This document shows positions 1-10,681 of a stretch of 41,902 nucleotides of DNA, piece after piece (the first letter of the stretch is position 1; every line of letters starts with the position of its first letter). The notes beneath the pieces are model-generated. The model made no database searches. It was not told the DNA's origin and worked only from the letters and a program-made list of their open reading frames with translations. The translations under genes were made by a program, and so were the position numbers. Source of the stretch: Acidobacteriota bacterium (GTDB taxonomy: Bacteria > Acidobacteriota > Terriglobia > Versatilivoradales > Versatilivoraceae); contig VXMN01000206.1 in assembly GCA_009841055.1 (NCBI GenBank), positions 1 to 41,902 of the forward strand, given 5' to 3'.

Positions 1-896
1 ATTTTGCGCCAGCGGCCATCCTTGGCGCGATTGGTGGAGGAATAGCCCAGGATGTACTGGTTCTTGAGCTCGATGGCAATCTTGGTGCAGATGTCCTCAA
101 GCTCGTAAACGGAGTTGGGGAAGTAGGACCGCCCCCCGGTAATCTCGGTGATCTGTTCCAGGATACCCCGTCCGGAGCGGCCGCGGGCCAAGTCGGAATA
201 GTAGGAATTGACAATGCCGATGGCGAAAATTTGCACGTCGGCTTCCTTGACGGCATTTCGGACATTGATCAGGGAATAGCGGCTGCGGGTGTCCTCGCCG
301 TCGGTAATGAGCAGGATAGCTTTCTTGGAGTGGTTTGCCTGTTTCATCTTCTCCAGGGCCAGGTAGATGGCATCGTAGAGCGTCGTCGATCCCTTGGCTC
401 TCTTGTGAACCAGGCGGTTCTGGATCTCGCTGATGTCGGAGGTGAAATCCTCCTCCACTGAAGGCCGGTCGGCGAAGGCGATCAACAGGTACTCATCGGC
501 CGGATTGCTGGTCTTGAGAAAGGCCACGGCCGCGTCCCTGGCGCGGGCAATCTTGTCTCCCATGCTGCTGCTGACATCGAACAGCAGCCCGATCGAGGTC
601 GGCACATCCTCGTTGCTGAAGTGCCTGATCTCCTGTTCGATCTTGTCTTCAAAGATGCGAAAGTGCTGCTTTTCCAATCCGGTCACGAAGCGGCGGCTGT
701 GATCGGTGACGGTCGCGCTGACGAGTACCAGATCCACGTCGATCTTCAGCGAGGAAAATCCGTTCTCCGAAGAAGAGTCTCCCGACAATCCGCCTTGTGC
801 CATGCACAATGAGAAGCAGCCAAGCAAAAGCCCAAGACCGATCGATCCTGCGGTTGTGCGGAAGAGAGCAGCCACGGGAAAGCGTCGTCCTTTCAT
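1..896 (-). CDS. Secreted VWFA-domain protein (Acidobacterial VWFA-related family), 3' end cut by window
   Basis: Read on the minus strand from ATG at 896, the frame stays open to the window edge (298 codons seen). Residues 1-33 form a signal peptide; an LLGC stretch near residue 27 could be a lipobox, so a lipoprotein is possible. After a short beta-rich segment (LVLVSATVTD, then LEKQHFRIFED) comes a von Willebrand A domain with the MIDAS motif DVSSS at 107-111 and the later ITDGED. This arrangement matches the VWFA-related Acidobacterial family of exported proteins, whose exact role is unknown; metal-dependent adhesion or protein interaction is the general VWA function. A GGAG lies about 8-12 bases before the start. 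The C-terminal part is missing only because the window ends. Confidence 0.85.
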   Translation of the reverse strand, partial: MKGRRFPVAALFRTTAGSIGLGLLLGCFSLCMAQGGLSGDSSSENGFSSLKIDVDLVLVSATVTDHSRRFVTGLEKQHFRIFEDKIEQEIRHFSNEDVPTSIGLLFDVSSSMGDKIARARDAAVAFLKTSNPADEYLLIAFADRPSVEEDFTSDISEIQNRLVHKRAKGSTTLYDAIYLALEKMKQANHSKKAILLITDGEDTRSRYSLINVRNAVKEADVQIFAIGIVNSYYSDLARGRSGRGILEQITEITGGRSYFPNSVYELEDICTKIAIELKNQYILGYSSTNRAKDGRWRK

Positions 897-1235
897 GGAG
901 CACCGCTCCGACTCATGAAGGCTTGGGGGTAAGTAATCTATCTGCATGAAGCCCGGCCTCAGTTTGCCCCAAGCCCGCGGAAAAGTAAAGGACCGAAGAC
1001 TCCTGACCGGCGTCAATCCGAGGGAGGAACGGGATCGAATTTTGCGGGACTTTCCCGAATGTAGTCTCGCCTCGAAATCCGGCCGGCTGAATTTGCTCGC
1101 GGGCGGCCGTCCACCGAAGCGGGAGATCCCCCAAATTAGGGCTTGATCTCTGCCGGATTTTCAACAAAGATACGGGGAATCCTTCTAACGGCCCGGTTTC
1201 AGCGAGGCCCCTCATCGTCAGACTCCGATCAGGCT
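897..1235. other. Intergenic region between divergent VWA gene and kdsB
   Basis: About 340 bp between two divergently read genes. Short open frames exist on both strands but have no family resemblance and no ribosome binding sites. Promoters for both flanking genes should lie here, but I see no convincing -35/-10 pair. The kdsB frame is open back to TTG 1143, so part of this stretch could be an N-terminal extension, though family length argues against it. Confidence 0.5.
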
Positions 1236-2012
1236 TTGACCAAAAATGATCTGAAGGCTGCCGTAGTAATTCCCGCCCGTTTTCAGTCGACACGGTTTCC
1301 CGGAAAACCCCTCGCAAAAATTGCCAATAAAACCATGATTCAGCACGTCTACGAGCGGGCATCGGCCTCTCGGGGAATTGCCGGGGTCATCGTGGCCACC
1401 GACGACGAGCGAATCGTGCACGCGGTCGAGGTCTTTGGGGGCAGGGTCTGCATGACTTCCGCGACTCATCGATCCGGAACCGAGAGGGTGGCGGAGATAG
1501 GGCGGAACCTGGAAGTCGACGTGGTGGTCAACCTTCAGGGTGACGAGCCGATGATGGATCCGGGTTGCATTGAAGCCATCATCGAACCGTTCCGTTCCGA
1601 TCCGACCCTGATGATCTCGACGCTGAAATGTTGTGCCGAGGCAGAGGAGATTTCCGATCCCAACGTGGTCAAGGTGGTCACGGATCGCCATGGGGATGCC
1701 CTTTATTTTTCTCGGTCCACCATTCCCCATTTGCGGCGGCAACGACTCGGCAGTGGGAAACCGGCGGCCGTATTCAAGCACGTGGGGATCTATGCCTACC
1801 GCAGGGCCTTCCTGGAAATCCTGCCCGATCTGCCGGACTGCCGGCTGGAAGACGTGGAAGACCTGGAGCAACTCCGTTTCCTTTACAACGGATATCGGAT
1901 AAGAGTGGTGGCGTACGAATACCGTGGGGTGGCGGTGGACACGCCTGAAGACCTGGTTCGAATCAATGAGCTTGCCGCTCAAGGCAAGCTCCCGGGAGGC
2001 AGGGTGGACTGA
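1236..2012 (+). CDS. kdsB: 3-deoxy-manno-octulosonate cytidylyltransferase (CMP-Kdo synthetase)
   Basis: Activates Kdo with CTP to CMP-Kdo for lipopolysaccharide inner-core synthesis in the cytoplasm, which implies an LPS-bearing outer membrane. The N-terminal nucleotide-binding signature IPARFQSTRFPGKPL, then VATDDERI, NLQGDEPMM and the C-terminal DTPEDL are all characteristic of KdsB. TTG at 1236 was chosen because it puts about ten residues before the first beta strand and gives 258 residues, near the usual 245-255. The frame is open back to another TTG at 1143, and neither start has a strong ribosome binding site, so the start is uncertain. pyrG follows 54 bp downstream and supplies the CTP substrate. 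Confidence 0.93.
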   Translation: MTKNDLKAAVVIPARFQSTRFPGKPLAKIANKTMIQHVYERASASRGIAGVIVATDDERIVHAVEVFGGRVCMTSATHRSGTERVAEIGRNLEVDVVVNLQGDEPMMDPGCIEAIIEPFRSDPTLMISTLKCCAEAEEISDPNVVKVVTDRHGDALYFSRSTIPHLRRQRLGSGKPAAVFKHVGIYAYRRAFLEILPDLPDCRLEDVEDLEQLRFLYNGYRIRVVAYEYRGVAVDTPEDLVRINELAAQGKLPGGRVD

Positions 2013-3728
<1,716 letters not shown>

Positions 3729-3750
3729 CCTGAGCTGCCCGGGACACACG

Positions 3751-5376
3751 ATGGCCAAGTCGGTGGGTCTGAGTTTCGAAAGGATTCCGAAAACGCCGGC
3801 CCTGCTGGTGGATTACCTTTACCACGCCGAGAAGGTTCAGTCCTTCTTTCCCGGCGTTTCCGCCAGTGTATTCTCCGGAAGGCCCGGGCCTGGCGGCCCT
3901 TGGCCTCACCTGGCCCATCGCGCGGCCCTGGTGGAGATCCTGAGGCGCCAGAATCGGCGCTGGGGCGCTTCCGCCAAAACCATGGAGAACCTGGACCGCC
4001 TGGCCGGAGACCACTGCCGGGCAGTGGTTACCGGCCAGCAGGTTGGCTTGTTTGCCGGTCCCGCCTACACCATTTACAAGGCCCTGACCGCCGTCAAACT
4101 GGCCGAGGCCTACCGACGCCGGGGCGTGGAAGCGGTCCCCCTGTTCTGGATGGCCACCGAGGACCACGATCTCGAGGAAGTTGGCCGCACCTGGATTCTG
4201 GCGGCTGACTCGACTCTGGAATCGTTCCAGTTTGCTCAAGAATCGGAAGGCAATCGGTTGCCGGTGGGACCCATTGCCTTGGGTCCTTCGATCGCGGGCC
4301 ACCTGGACCGGTTTCTGCAGGGCCTTCCGGATTCCGAATTCAAGCCCGTGCTGGCCGCCCGATTGAATCGGGTGTATCGGGAGGGGAATACCTTTGGGGA
4401 GGCGTTTGCGGAAGTCGTTTCCTTTCTCCTTTCCGAGTACGGACTCATCCTGCTGGATCCGCGGGAGCCATCCCTCAAGAAAATGGCCAGCCCGGTATTC
4501 CTGCAGGCTGTCGAGGCCTGGGAGAAACTGGATGAGCTGCTTGGTGACCGCAACCGGCAACTGGCCGGCGCCGGCTATTCCCCTCAGGTCAGCCGGGAGG
4601 CAGGGACCAGCTTTCTCTTTTGGGAGCAGGACGGGAAGCGGCGGGGAGTGGTGGGTACCCGCGGGGGATTTTCTTTGCGGGGGAATGGCGAGCCGCTGCC
4701 CGATTTCCCGGGCCTCGTCGAGCGGGCTCCGGAGAAGGTAAGTCCCAACGTGCTCTTCAGACCCGTCGTGCAGGATTTCCTGCTTCCGACGCTGGCCTAC
4801 GTAGCGGGCCCATCCGAGGTGGCCTACCATGCCCAGATCTCTCCGCTTTACCATGCCCTGGGAAGGGTCATGCCGCCGGTCGTTCCGCGGGCCGGGTTTA
4901 CGGTGATAGAAAGAAGGATGCAGAAGTTGCTGGCCAAATACCGGTTGGAATTCTGCGACTTGTTCGGAGGGAGCCAGGCACTGCTGCAGCAGATCGTGGA
5001 GGGGACCGTCAACCAGGAGGTCGGCAACAGCTTCGATCGGCTCCAGTGTGCAATCGACCGTCGCCTCGGTGAGATGGAGGGGTCCCTGAAGTCAGTGGAT
5101 CCCACGCTGGTTGGAGCCTTGGGGACCGCACGTAAAAAAATCCAGTACCAATTGGAGAACCTTCGATCCAAATTTGTGAGTGCCGAGTCCCGCCGGCGGG
5201 GGATCCTGACGCGGCAGGTCAACAGCCTCTTGACGACGCTCTATCCCTCAGGCGGATTTCAGGAACGTCAGATCAACATTTTCTACTTTCTGTCGCGCTA
5301 CGGACCGGAATTCCTGGATGAGTTGTACGACGCCATCGACCTGTCCGATCCCGACCACAAGTTGATCTATCTGTAA
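3751..5376 (+). CDS. bshC: Bacillithiol biosynthesis cysteine-adding enzyme BshC
   Basis: Adds cysteine to glucosaminyl-malate in the last step of bacillithiol synthesis. Recognised from family blocks VTGQQVGLFAGPAYTIYKAL and PLFWMATEDHDLEEV, with a C-terminal helical region rich in charged heptads around residues 430-510 (coiled coil, typical of BshC). The frame is open upstream to 3682, overlapping pyrG. ATG 3751 avoids that overlap and gives 541 residues, the normal family length. Bacillithiol is best known from Firmicutes, but bsh genes also occur in Acidobacteria and Bacteroidetes. bshA and bshB are not in this window. Confidence 0.92.
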   Translation: MAKSVGLSFERIPKTPALLVDYLYHAEKVQSFFPGVSASVFSGRPGPGGPWPHLAHRAALVEILRRQNRRWGASAKTMENLDRLAGDHCRAVVTGQQVGLFAGPAYTIYKALTAVKLAEAYRRRGVEAVPLFWMATEDHDLEEVGRTWILAADSTLESFQFAQESEGNRLPVGPIALGPSIAGHLDRFLQGLPDSEFKPVLAARLNRVYREGNTFGEAFAEVVSFLLSEYGLILLDPREPSLKKMASPVFLQAVEAWEKLDELLGDRNRQLAGAGYSPQVSREAGTSFLFWEQDGKRRGVVGTRGGFSLRGNGEPLPDFPGLVERAPEKVSPNVLFRPVVQDFLLPTLAYVAGPSEVAYHAQISPLYHALGRVMPPVVPRAGFTVIERRMQKLLAKYRLEFCDLFGGSQALLQQIVEGTVNQEVGNSFDRLQCAIDRRLGEMEGSLKSVDPTLVGALGTARKKIQYQLENLRSKFVSAESRRRGILTRQVNSLLTTLYPSGGFQERQINIFYFLSRYGPEFLDELYDAIDLSDPDHKLIYL

Positions 5377-5386
5377 GAATTGTCTG

Positions 5387-6556
5387 ATGTCGAATTACCT
5401 CGGACTCTACATCCATATTCCCTTCTGCCTGTCAAAGTGCAGCTACTGCCATTTCGCTTCGGGAGTGTTTCCCGGGAGTTTGATCAAGCCCTATTTCGGG
5501 GCGTTGCGGCGGGAAATGGAAGCGCTGCCGGGGCTCTTGCAGAGGTTGAATGGAAAGGGAAGCGGTACCGCCGATTGGGTGATCGATTCCATTTTTGTGG
5601 GTGGCGGCACCCCGTCCCTGGTGGATGGGCAGGAGATCGGGCAAACCCTGAAGTCGGTTCGGAATTCCCTCTCCCTCGCTCCTGTGCCCGAGATTACCCT
5701 GGAGGTCAATCCCGGCACCGTGACGGACGACAAGCTGGACTGCTACCGGGCGGCGGGTGTCAATCGAATCAGCCTTGGGGTCCAGACTTTTCAGGACCAC
5801 CTGCTGAAGAAGGTCGGCCGGTCTCACAGTGTGGCCGATTCGATCTCAACCGTGGAGCTGTGTCGCCGCAACGGGATCGACAACTTGAACGTCGACCTGA
5901 TTGCCGGTCTGCCGGGCCAGACGGAGGAGGACTGGCAGGAGAACCTGGGCCGGGTGGCGGCTCTCTCGCCGGAGCACCTCTCCCTGTATCTGCTGGAGAT
6001 CCACGAAGATGCACATCTGGGGAGGAGAGAGGGACCGGCAGGCGCCTCTTTGCCGGACGAGGAACTGGTTGCCGATTGGTACCAGGAGTCGGTGGAATGG
6101 CTGGGAAGCGCCGGCTGGGAGCAGTATGAAATCTCCAACTTCTGCAGGCCGGGCCGGCAGTCGCGCCACAACCTGAAGTACTGGACCGATCAACCCTTCA
6201 TCGGTTTCGGGTGCGGCGCCCATTCCTACTGGGCGGGGGAGCGTTGGGGCAATGAGCGAGATCCCGCCCGTTACGTCGAGCTGCTGGAGTCTGGAGAGCC
6301 TGCCGCCACCTTTCGATCCGAGATCACTCCCGAGCAGCATCTCGAAGAGGTGGTCTTTCTGGGTCTGCGGCTCAATGCCGGCCTGGACCTGCGGCGCTGT
6401 CGGCGAAAATTCGGGTTTGACCTGCGGGACCGTTTCGGCCGCGAATTGAGCCAACTGGCCCAAGGGGGGCTGATCGAAATCGAAGGAGACCTTTTGAAGC
6501 TGACCCCCAAGGGGCGACTGTTCTCCAACGAAGTCTTTGTCCAATTCATGCAGTAG
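5387..6556 (+). CDS. hemW: Radical SAM heme chaperone HemW
   Basis: Protein of 389 residues of the coproporphyrinogen-III-oxidase-like radical SAM family. The cluster-binding motif is Cys14-X3-Cys18-X2-Cys21 followed by H-F, the HemW pattern; true HemN has an extra cysteine (CX2CXC). IFVGGGTPS, LEVNPGTV, GVQTF and NVDLIAGLPGQ are the conserved SAM-binding blocks, and a HemN C-terminal domain follows from about residue 300. HemW is thought to carry heme to respiratory enzymes rather than make it. The start ATG lies 10 bp after bshC. Confidence 0.93.
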   Translation: MSNYLGLYIHIPFCLSKCSYCHFASGVFPGSLIKPYFGALRREMEALPGLLQRLNGKGSGTADWVIDSIFVGGGTPSLVDGQEIGQTLKSVRNSLSLAPVPEITLEVNPGTVTDDKLDCYRAAGVNRISLGVQTFQDHLLKKVGRSHSVADSISTVELCRRNGIDNLNVDLIAGLPGQTEEDWQENLGRVAALSPEHLSLYLLEIHEDAHLGRREGPAGASLPDEELVADWYQESVEWLGSAGWEQYEISNFCRPGRQSRHNLKYWTDQPFIGFGCGAHSYWAGERWGNERDPARYVELLESGEPAATFRSEITPEQHLEEVVFLGLRLNAGLDLRRCRRKFGFDLRDRFGRELSQLAQGGLIEIEGDLLKLTPKGRLFSNEVFVQFMQ

Positions 6557-6757
6557 GAACAGGACTCGCCCCAGAGGCTTCCATGTCGAACCGGCCTCTG
6601 CCTCAGCTATCCTGGCGGGATGATTCATCGGTGACCCGTAGAGGGCAGGGTTCACCTTGACAAACGGCTGAATCCGGGCCTAGTGTTCTGTCTCGGAAGC
6701 GGGGTTGCCCCTTTTCGGAGCGCAACGGCGCCGAACAGCTCCTTGGAGGCGAGACAG

Positions 6758-7966
6758 GTGGGAAGTCAAAGGTGTGAGACACTTTATTTCGACTGCTTCT
6801 CGGGAATCAGTGGAGACATGATCCTGGGAGCGCTGGTGGATTTGGGACTCCCGCCGGAGCATCTCGCCTCCGAGCTGGAAAAGCTGAGCGTCAGAAACTT
6901 CCATCTCAAATCCTACCGCGTCGACAAGGCGGGAATTCAGGCAACCAAGTACGACGTGGAAACCGGCGAAGAGCACCATCACCGGCACTATTCGACCATC
7001 GAGAAGATCATCCGAGGCAGCACTCTGGATGCCTGGGTCCAGGACAATGCCTGCCGGTCCTTTCTCCGGCTTGCCGAAGCCGAGGCCAAGGTGCACGGCA
7101 CCACGGTGGAAAAGGTTCACTTTCACGAAGTGGGAGCCGTGGACGCCATCGTCGATATTGTCGGAACCTTTGTCGGATTGCACTGGTTGGGCGCGCCCCG
7201 GTGCCTGGCCTCCGCGCTCAACGTGGGTTGGGGGACGGTAGACTGCGCGCACGGGACCATGCCCGTTCCCGCTCCGGCGACAGCGGAACTGCTCAAGGGA
7301 GTGCCCGTCTACTCCAACCGGATCGGAGGCGAACTGGTCACGCCGACGGGAGCGGCGATCCTGACCACCATTTGCCGGAGTTTCGGGGAGTTGCCTGGCT
7401 TTCGGGTAGAGAAAATCGGGTACGGCGCCGGCAGTCGGGATCACAAGGAAGGAGCCAACGTTCTGCGAGTGTTGAGCGGCCGCCGGGTCGATTCCGATTC
7501 AGCTTCCCCGGATTCCGGGGTGTGGGTTCTGGAAGCCAACATCGACGACATGAGCCCCCAGATTATCGGATATGTTCAGGGGAAGCTGTTTGAACTGGGA
7601 GTGCATGACGTGTTCACCTGCCCGGTCCAGATGAAAAAGAACCGTCCGGGAATCCTTCTGACCGTCATCCTTCCAATGGAGCTCCTGGATGGGGTCTCCA
7701 AGGTGCTGTTCGAGGAAACCACCACCCTGGGCCTTCGCTATCACCAATGCCATCGGCAGGTGTTGGAGAGAACGGTTGAGCCGGTGGAGGGTCCGCTGGG
7801 CAGGGTGTCTGTCAAAGTGGCCCGGATGGATGGAAGAATCGTCAGTTTTTCTCCCGAGTATGAGGAATGCAAGGTGCTGGCCCATCGCCACCAGGTGCCC
7901 TTCAAGCAGGTGCAGCGGCAGGTGGTTCAAGAATTCCTGAAGCAGCAGGGAAAACAGTTGGGATAG
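6758..7966 (+). CDS. larC: LarC-type nickel insertion protein (pyridinium-3,5-bisthiocarboxylate mononucleotide nickel chelatase)
   Basis: Inserts nickel into the pincer cofactor precursor (P2TMN) to make the NPN cofactor of lactate racemase-type enzymes. Hallmarks are YFDCFSGISGDMILGALVDL at the N-terminus, the histidine-rich EEHHHRHY near residue 75, HFHEVGAVDAIVDIVG, and the C-terminal EANIDDMSPQ domain. GTG 6758 is preferred because GGAGG sits 8 bp upstream and it gives 402 residues; the frame is open back to GTG 6683. In Lactobacillus plantarum LarC is made through a programmed frameshift between two frames; here both halves are one continuous frame. larA, larB and larE are not in the window, so the client enzyme is unknown. 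Confidence 0.9.
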   Translation: MGSQRCETLYFDCFSGISGDMILGALVDLGLPPEHLASELEKLSVRNFHLKSYRVDKAGIQATKYDVETGEEHHHRHYSTIEKIIRGSTLDAWVQDNACRSFLRLAEAEAKVHGTTVEKVHFHEVGAVDAIVDIVGTFVGLHWLGAPRCLASALNVGWGTVDCAHGTMPVPAPATAELLKGVPVYSNRIGGELVTPTGAAILTTICRSFGELPGFRVEKIGYGAGSRDHKEGANVLRVLSGRRVDSDSASPDSGVWVLEANIDDMSPQIIGYVQGKLFELGVHDVFTCPVQMKKNRPGILLTVILPMELLDGVSKVLFEETTTLGLRYHQCHRQVLERTVEPVEGPLGRVSVKVARMDGRIVSFSPEYEECKVLAHRHQVPFKQVQRQVVQEFLKQQGKQLG

Positions 7967-8000
7967 AGGGGCCGTCGGCAGCCTGCGACCCGCAACTTCA

Positions 8001-10004
8001 ATGGATACCTTCTACATCACCACCCCTCTCTACTACATCAATGCCCGGCCGCACCTGGGACACACCTATACCACCCTGGTGGCCGATTGCTTGAGTCGCT
8101 ACAAGAGGATGCAAGGCCACGACGTGTGCTTTCTCACCGGCACCGACGAGCACGGCCAGAACATCGAGCGGGCCGCCGCCGCCCAGGGGGTGTCGCCGGC
8201 GGTGCTGGCCGATCGAAACGCGGGAGCCTACCGCAAGTTGTGGTCGCGGTTCGGGGTGGAGTACGACCGTTTCATTCGCACCACCGGCAAGAGCCACTAC
8301 GCGGCCGCCGCCGAGGTGTTCCAGCGCGCCTTCGACAAGGGTTTCATCTACAAGGGCGAGTATTCCGGCTGGTACTGCATTCCCTGCAACCTGTTTGCGC
8401 CCGAGGCTGAATCGCCCCCCGACTGCGACGTCTGTCAGCGACCCACCGAGCGGGTCACCGAAGACAGCTATTTCTTCAAGCTGTCTGCCTTTCAGAAGCA
8501 GCTTCTGGATCTCTACGAGAAACACCCCGAGTTCATCAACCCGTCGTCTCGTCGCAACGAGGTGATGCGCTTCGTCAGCGATGGCCTCAAGGACCTTTCC
8601 GTCAGCCGGACCTCGGTCAAGTGGGGCATTCCCGTTCCCGTGGACGACAACCACGTCATCTACGTCTGGTTCGACGCCCTGGTGGGCTACCTCTCGGGAA
8701 TCGGATTCGGAAACAGCCAGGAGCAGGAACAGTTCCGCAAGTACTGGCCGGCCCAGGTTCAACTCGTGGGAAAGGACATCATTCGCTTTCACACCGTCTA
8801 TTGGCCGGCCTTCCTGTTGGCAGCCGGCCTCCCGCTTCCCGAACGGGTCCACGCCCACGGCTGGTGGCTCAAGGACGAAGCCAAGATGTCCAAGTCTCGC
8901 GGCAACGTCATCAACCCCCATCTGCTGCTCAACCACTTCGGTTCGGATGCGGTCCGGTATTTTCTGTTGCGGGAGATCCCCTTTGGAGCCGACGGCAACT
9001 TTTCCTACCAGGCCATGATTCAGAGGACCAACAGCGACCTGGCCAACGATCTGGGCAACCTGGTCTCGCGCACCCTGGCGCTGATTTCCAGGAACTTTGC
9101 CGACACCGTTCCACCCCCCTCCGCTGAGCCTTCGTCGCTGGAGGACGAACTGAAGAAACATGCCCTGGCGACCATTGAAGCCTATCAAGGCCACATGGAC
9201 CGGTTGGCTTTCAGCAGAGCCCTGGAGGCGGTTTGGGAATTGCTTTCCCGCACCAACAAGTACATCAATGTCTGCGCTCCCTGGACCATGGCGGGAGACG
9301 AGGCCCAGCGGCCCCGCCTGGCGACCATTCTCCACACCTGCGCCGAGGTGGTGCGGATCGTCACTGTCCTGCTGGCGCCGGTGTTGCCCGCCAGTTGCGT
9401 CAAGGTCTGGAAACAGTTGGGGCAGCAGGAAGCGTTGAACCTTCAACGGCTGGACCGGCTGCAATGGAGCCGGGAATTGTCGGGAAACAAGTTGGGTGAA
9501 ATCACGGCCGTTTTCCCGCGCCTGGACAGAAAGTCTCTGCTGGACTCGCTTTTCGGCTCCGGCAGCGGCGGGCAGAAGAAGTCCGCTGACAATCAGGGCA
9601 AGAAAAAGCCCCCTGCAGTCCGGGAGCAGGCCCCGGGCTCCACCAGGTCTTCGGCGCGGTCATCCGCCGGCGGAAACACCATTACCATCGAGGATTTTGT
9701 CAAGGTCGATCTGCGGGTGGGCCAGGTGGTTGAGGCCGAAAAGGTCAAGGGCGCCGACCGACTCTTGCGGCTGACCGTGGATATGGGACGGGAAACCCGG
9801 CAGATCGTGGCTGGAATCGCCCAGGCCTATCCCGCGGAGAGCCTGGTTGGAAAGAAGATCATAGTGGTGGCCAACCTGCAGCCGAGAAAGCTGCGGGGAC
9901 TGGAATCCAACGGGATGTTGCTGGCGGCGTCGGTTGGAGAAGAAGACAGACCGGTGCTGGCAACCTTTCTGGAGGAGGTCCCCAACGGCGCTCGCCTGAA
10001 ATAG
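8001..10004 (+). CDS. metG: Methionyl-tRNA synthetase
   Basis: Charges tRNA-Met. Class I synthetase with the HIGH-like HLGH near residue 18, a zinc knuckle made of CIPC and CDVC near residues 128-147, and the KMSKS loop at 295-299. An anticodon-binding helical domain follows. After a low-complexity basic linker rich in Lys, Ser and Pro (about 520-555) comes a C-terminal EMAP/Trbp111 tRNA-binding domain (IEDFVKVDLRVGQV). The fused tRNA-binding domain is common in bacterial MetRS dimers. Length 667 is normal. It starts 34 bp after larC. Confidence 0.98.
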   Translation: MDTFYITTPLYYINARPHLGHTYTTLVADCLSRYKRMQGHDVCFLTGTDEHGQNIERAAAAQGVSPAVLADRNAGAYRKLWSRFGVEYDRFIRTTGKSHYAAAAEVFQRAFDKGFIYKGEYSGWYCIPCNLFAPEAESPPDCDVCQRPTERVTEDSYFFKLSAFQKQLLDLYEKHPEFINPSSRRNEVMRFVSDGLKDLSVSRTSVKWGIPVPVDDNHVIYVWFDALVGYLSGIGFGNSQEQEQFRKYWPAQVQLVGKDIIRFHTVYWPAFLLAAGLPLPERVHAHGWWLKDEAKMSKSRGNVINPHLLLNHFGSDAVRYFLLREIPFGADGNFSYQAMIQRTNSDLANDLGNLVSRTLALISRNFADTVPPPSAEPSSLEDELKKHALATIEAYQGHMDRLAFSRALEAVWELLSRTNKYINVCAPWTMAGDEAQRPRLATILHTCAEVVRIVTVLLAPVLPASCVKVWKQLGQQEALNLQRLDRLQWSRELSGNKLGEITAVFPRLDRKSLLDSLFGSGSGGQKKSADNQGKKKPPAVREQAPGSTRSSARSSAGGNTITIEDFVKVDLRVGQVVEAEKVKGADRLLRLTVDMGRETRQIVAGIAQAYPAESLVGKKIIVVANLQPRKLRGLESNGMLLAASVGEEDRPVLATFLEEVPNGARLK

Positions 10005-10030
10005 GGTGGGGCTCAAGCCCCGGAGGTTCC

Positions 10031-10681
10031 TTGGAAGCGATACTCGAGTTTTTCGAAAGTCTCTATAACCCGGAAAAGCTGACCGACCTGATCCGGTCGG
10101 GTGGCTACCTGGTGCTGGCGGCCATCGTCTTTGCGGAAACCGGCTTGTTTATCGGTTTTTTCCTGCCCGGGGACTCCCTGCTGTTCCTGGCGGGTCTGGT
10201 GGCAGCAAAAGGGTTCTTCGACGTCACCTTTCTGATGGTGCTGCTGAGTGTGATGGCCATCGTCGGCGACGCCGTGGGCTATGGCATTGGCTTCAGAGCC
10301 GGAGTCGCTCTCTACAAGAGGGAAGACAGCTTCTGGTTCCGCAAGAAGCACCTCCACTACGCCCGGGTGTTCTACGAGAAGCACGGAGGAAAAGCGATCG
10401 TCCTGGCCCGCTTCGTGCCCTTCGCCCGAACCTTTGCGCCGGTCGTGGCTGGCATTGGTCAGATGTCCTACCCCCGCTTTGCCGCCTTCAATGTGTTCGG
10501 TGGTATCTTTTGGGTGGTGTCGATGGTCCTGGCCGGGTATTACCTGGGTCAGGTGGCCTGGGTTCGCGACAACCTGGAGAAGGTGGTCCTGCTGATCATA
10601 TTCCTGTCGATTTCACCCATTCTCTTCGAAGCGGCGCGACACCGGTTCAGGGAGAGAGCCCGAAAATCCCCACCAGGCTGA
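10031..10681 (+). CDS. DedA family membrane protein
   Basis: Integral membrane protein of 216 residues with several hydrophobic helices. The DedA/SNARE-associated signature blocks are visible: ETGLFIGFFLPGDSLLFLAG near residues 37-56 and ARFVPFARTFAPVVAGIGQM near 130-149. Members scramble or flip lipids such as undecaprenyl phosphate and phosphatidylethanolamine and support envelope homeostasis. The start is TTG with GGAGG 4 bp upstream. The stop codon overlaps the ATG of tatD by one base (TGATG), so the two are likely translationally coupled. Confidence 0.92.
   Translation: MEAILEFFESLYNPEKLTDLIRSGGYLVLAAIVFAETGLFIGFFLPGDSLLFLAGLVAAKGFFDVTFLMVLLSVMAIVGDAVGYGIGFRAGVALYKREDSFWFRKKHLHYARVFYEKHGGKAIVLARFVPFARTFAPVVAGIGQMSYPRFAAFNVFGGIFWVVSMVLAGYYLGQVAWVRDNLEKVVLLIIFLSISPILFEAARHRFRERARKSPPG

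Noticed and set aside
7998-9464. A 488-codon open frame antisense to metG
   Set aside because: Shadow of metG; no recognisable motifs and no ribosome binding site.
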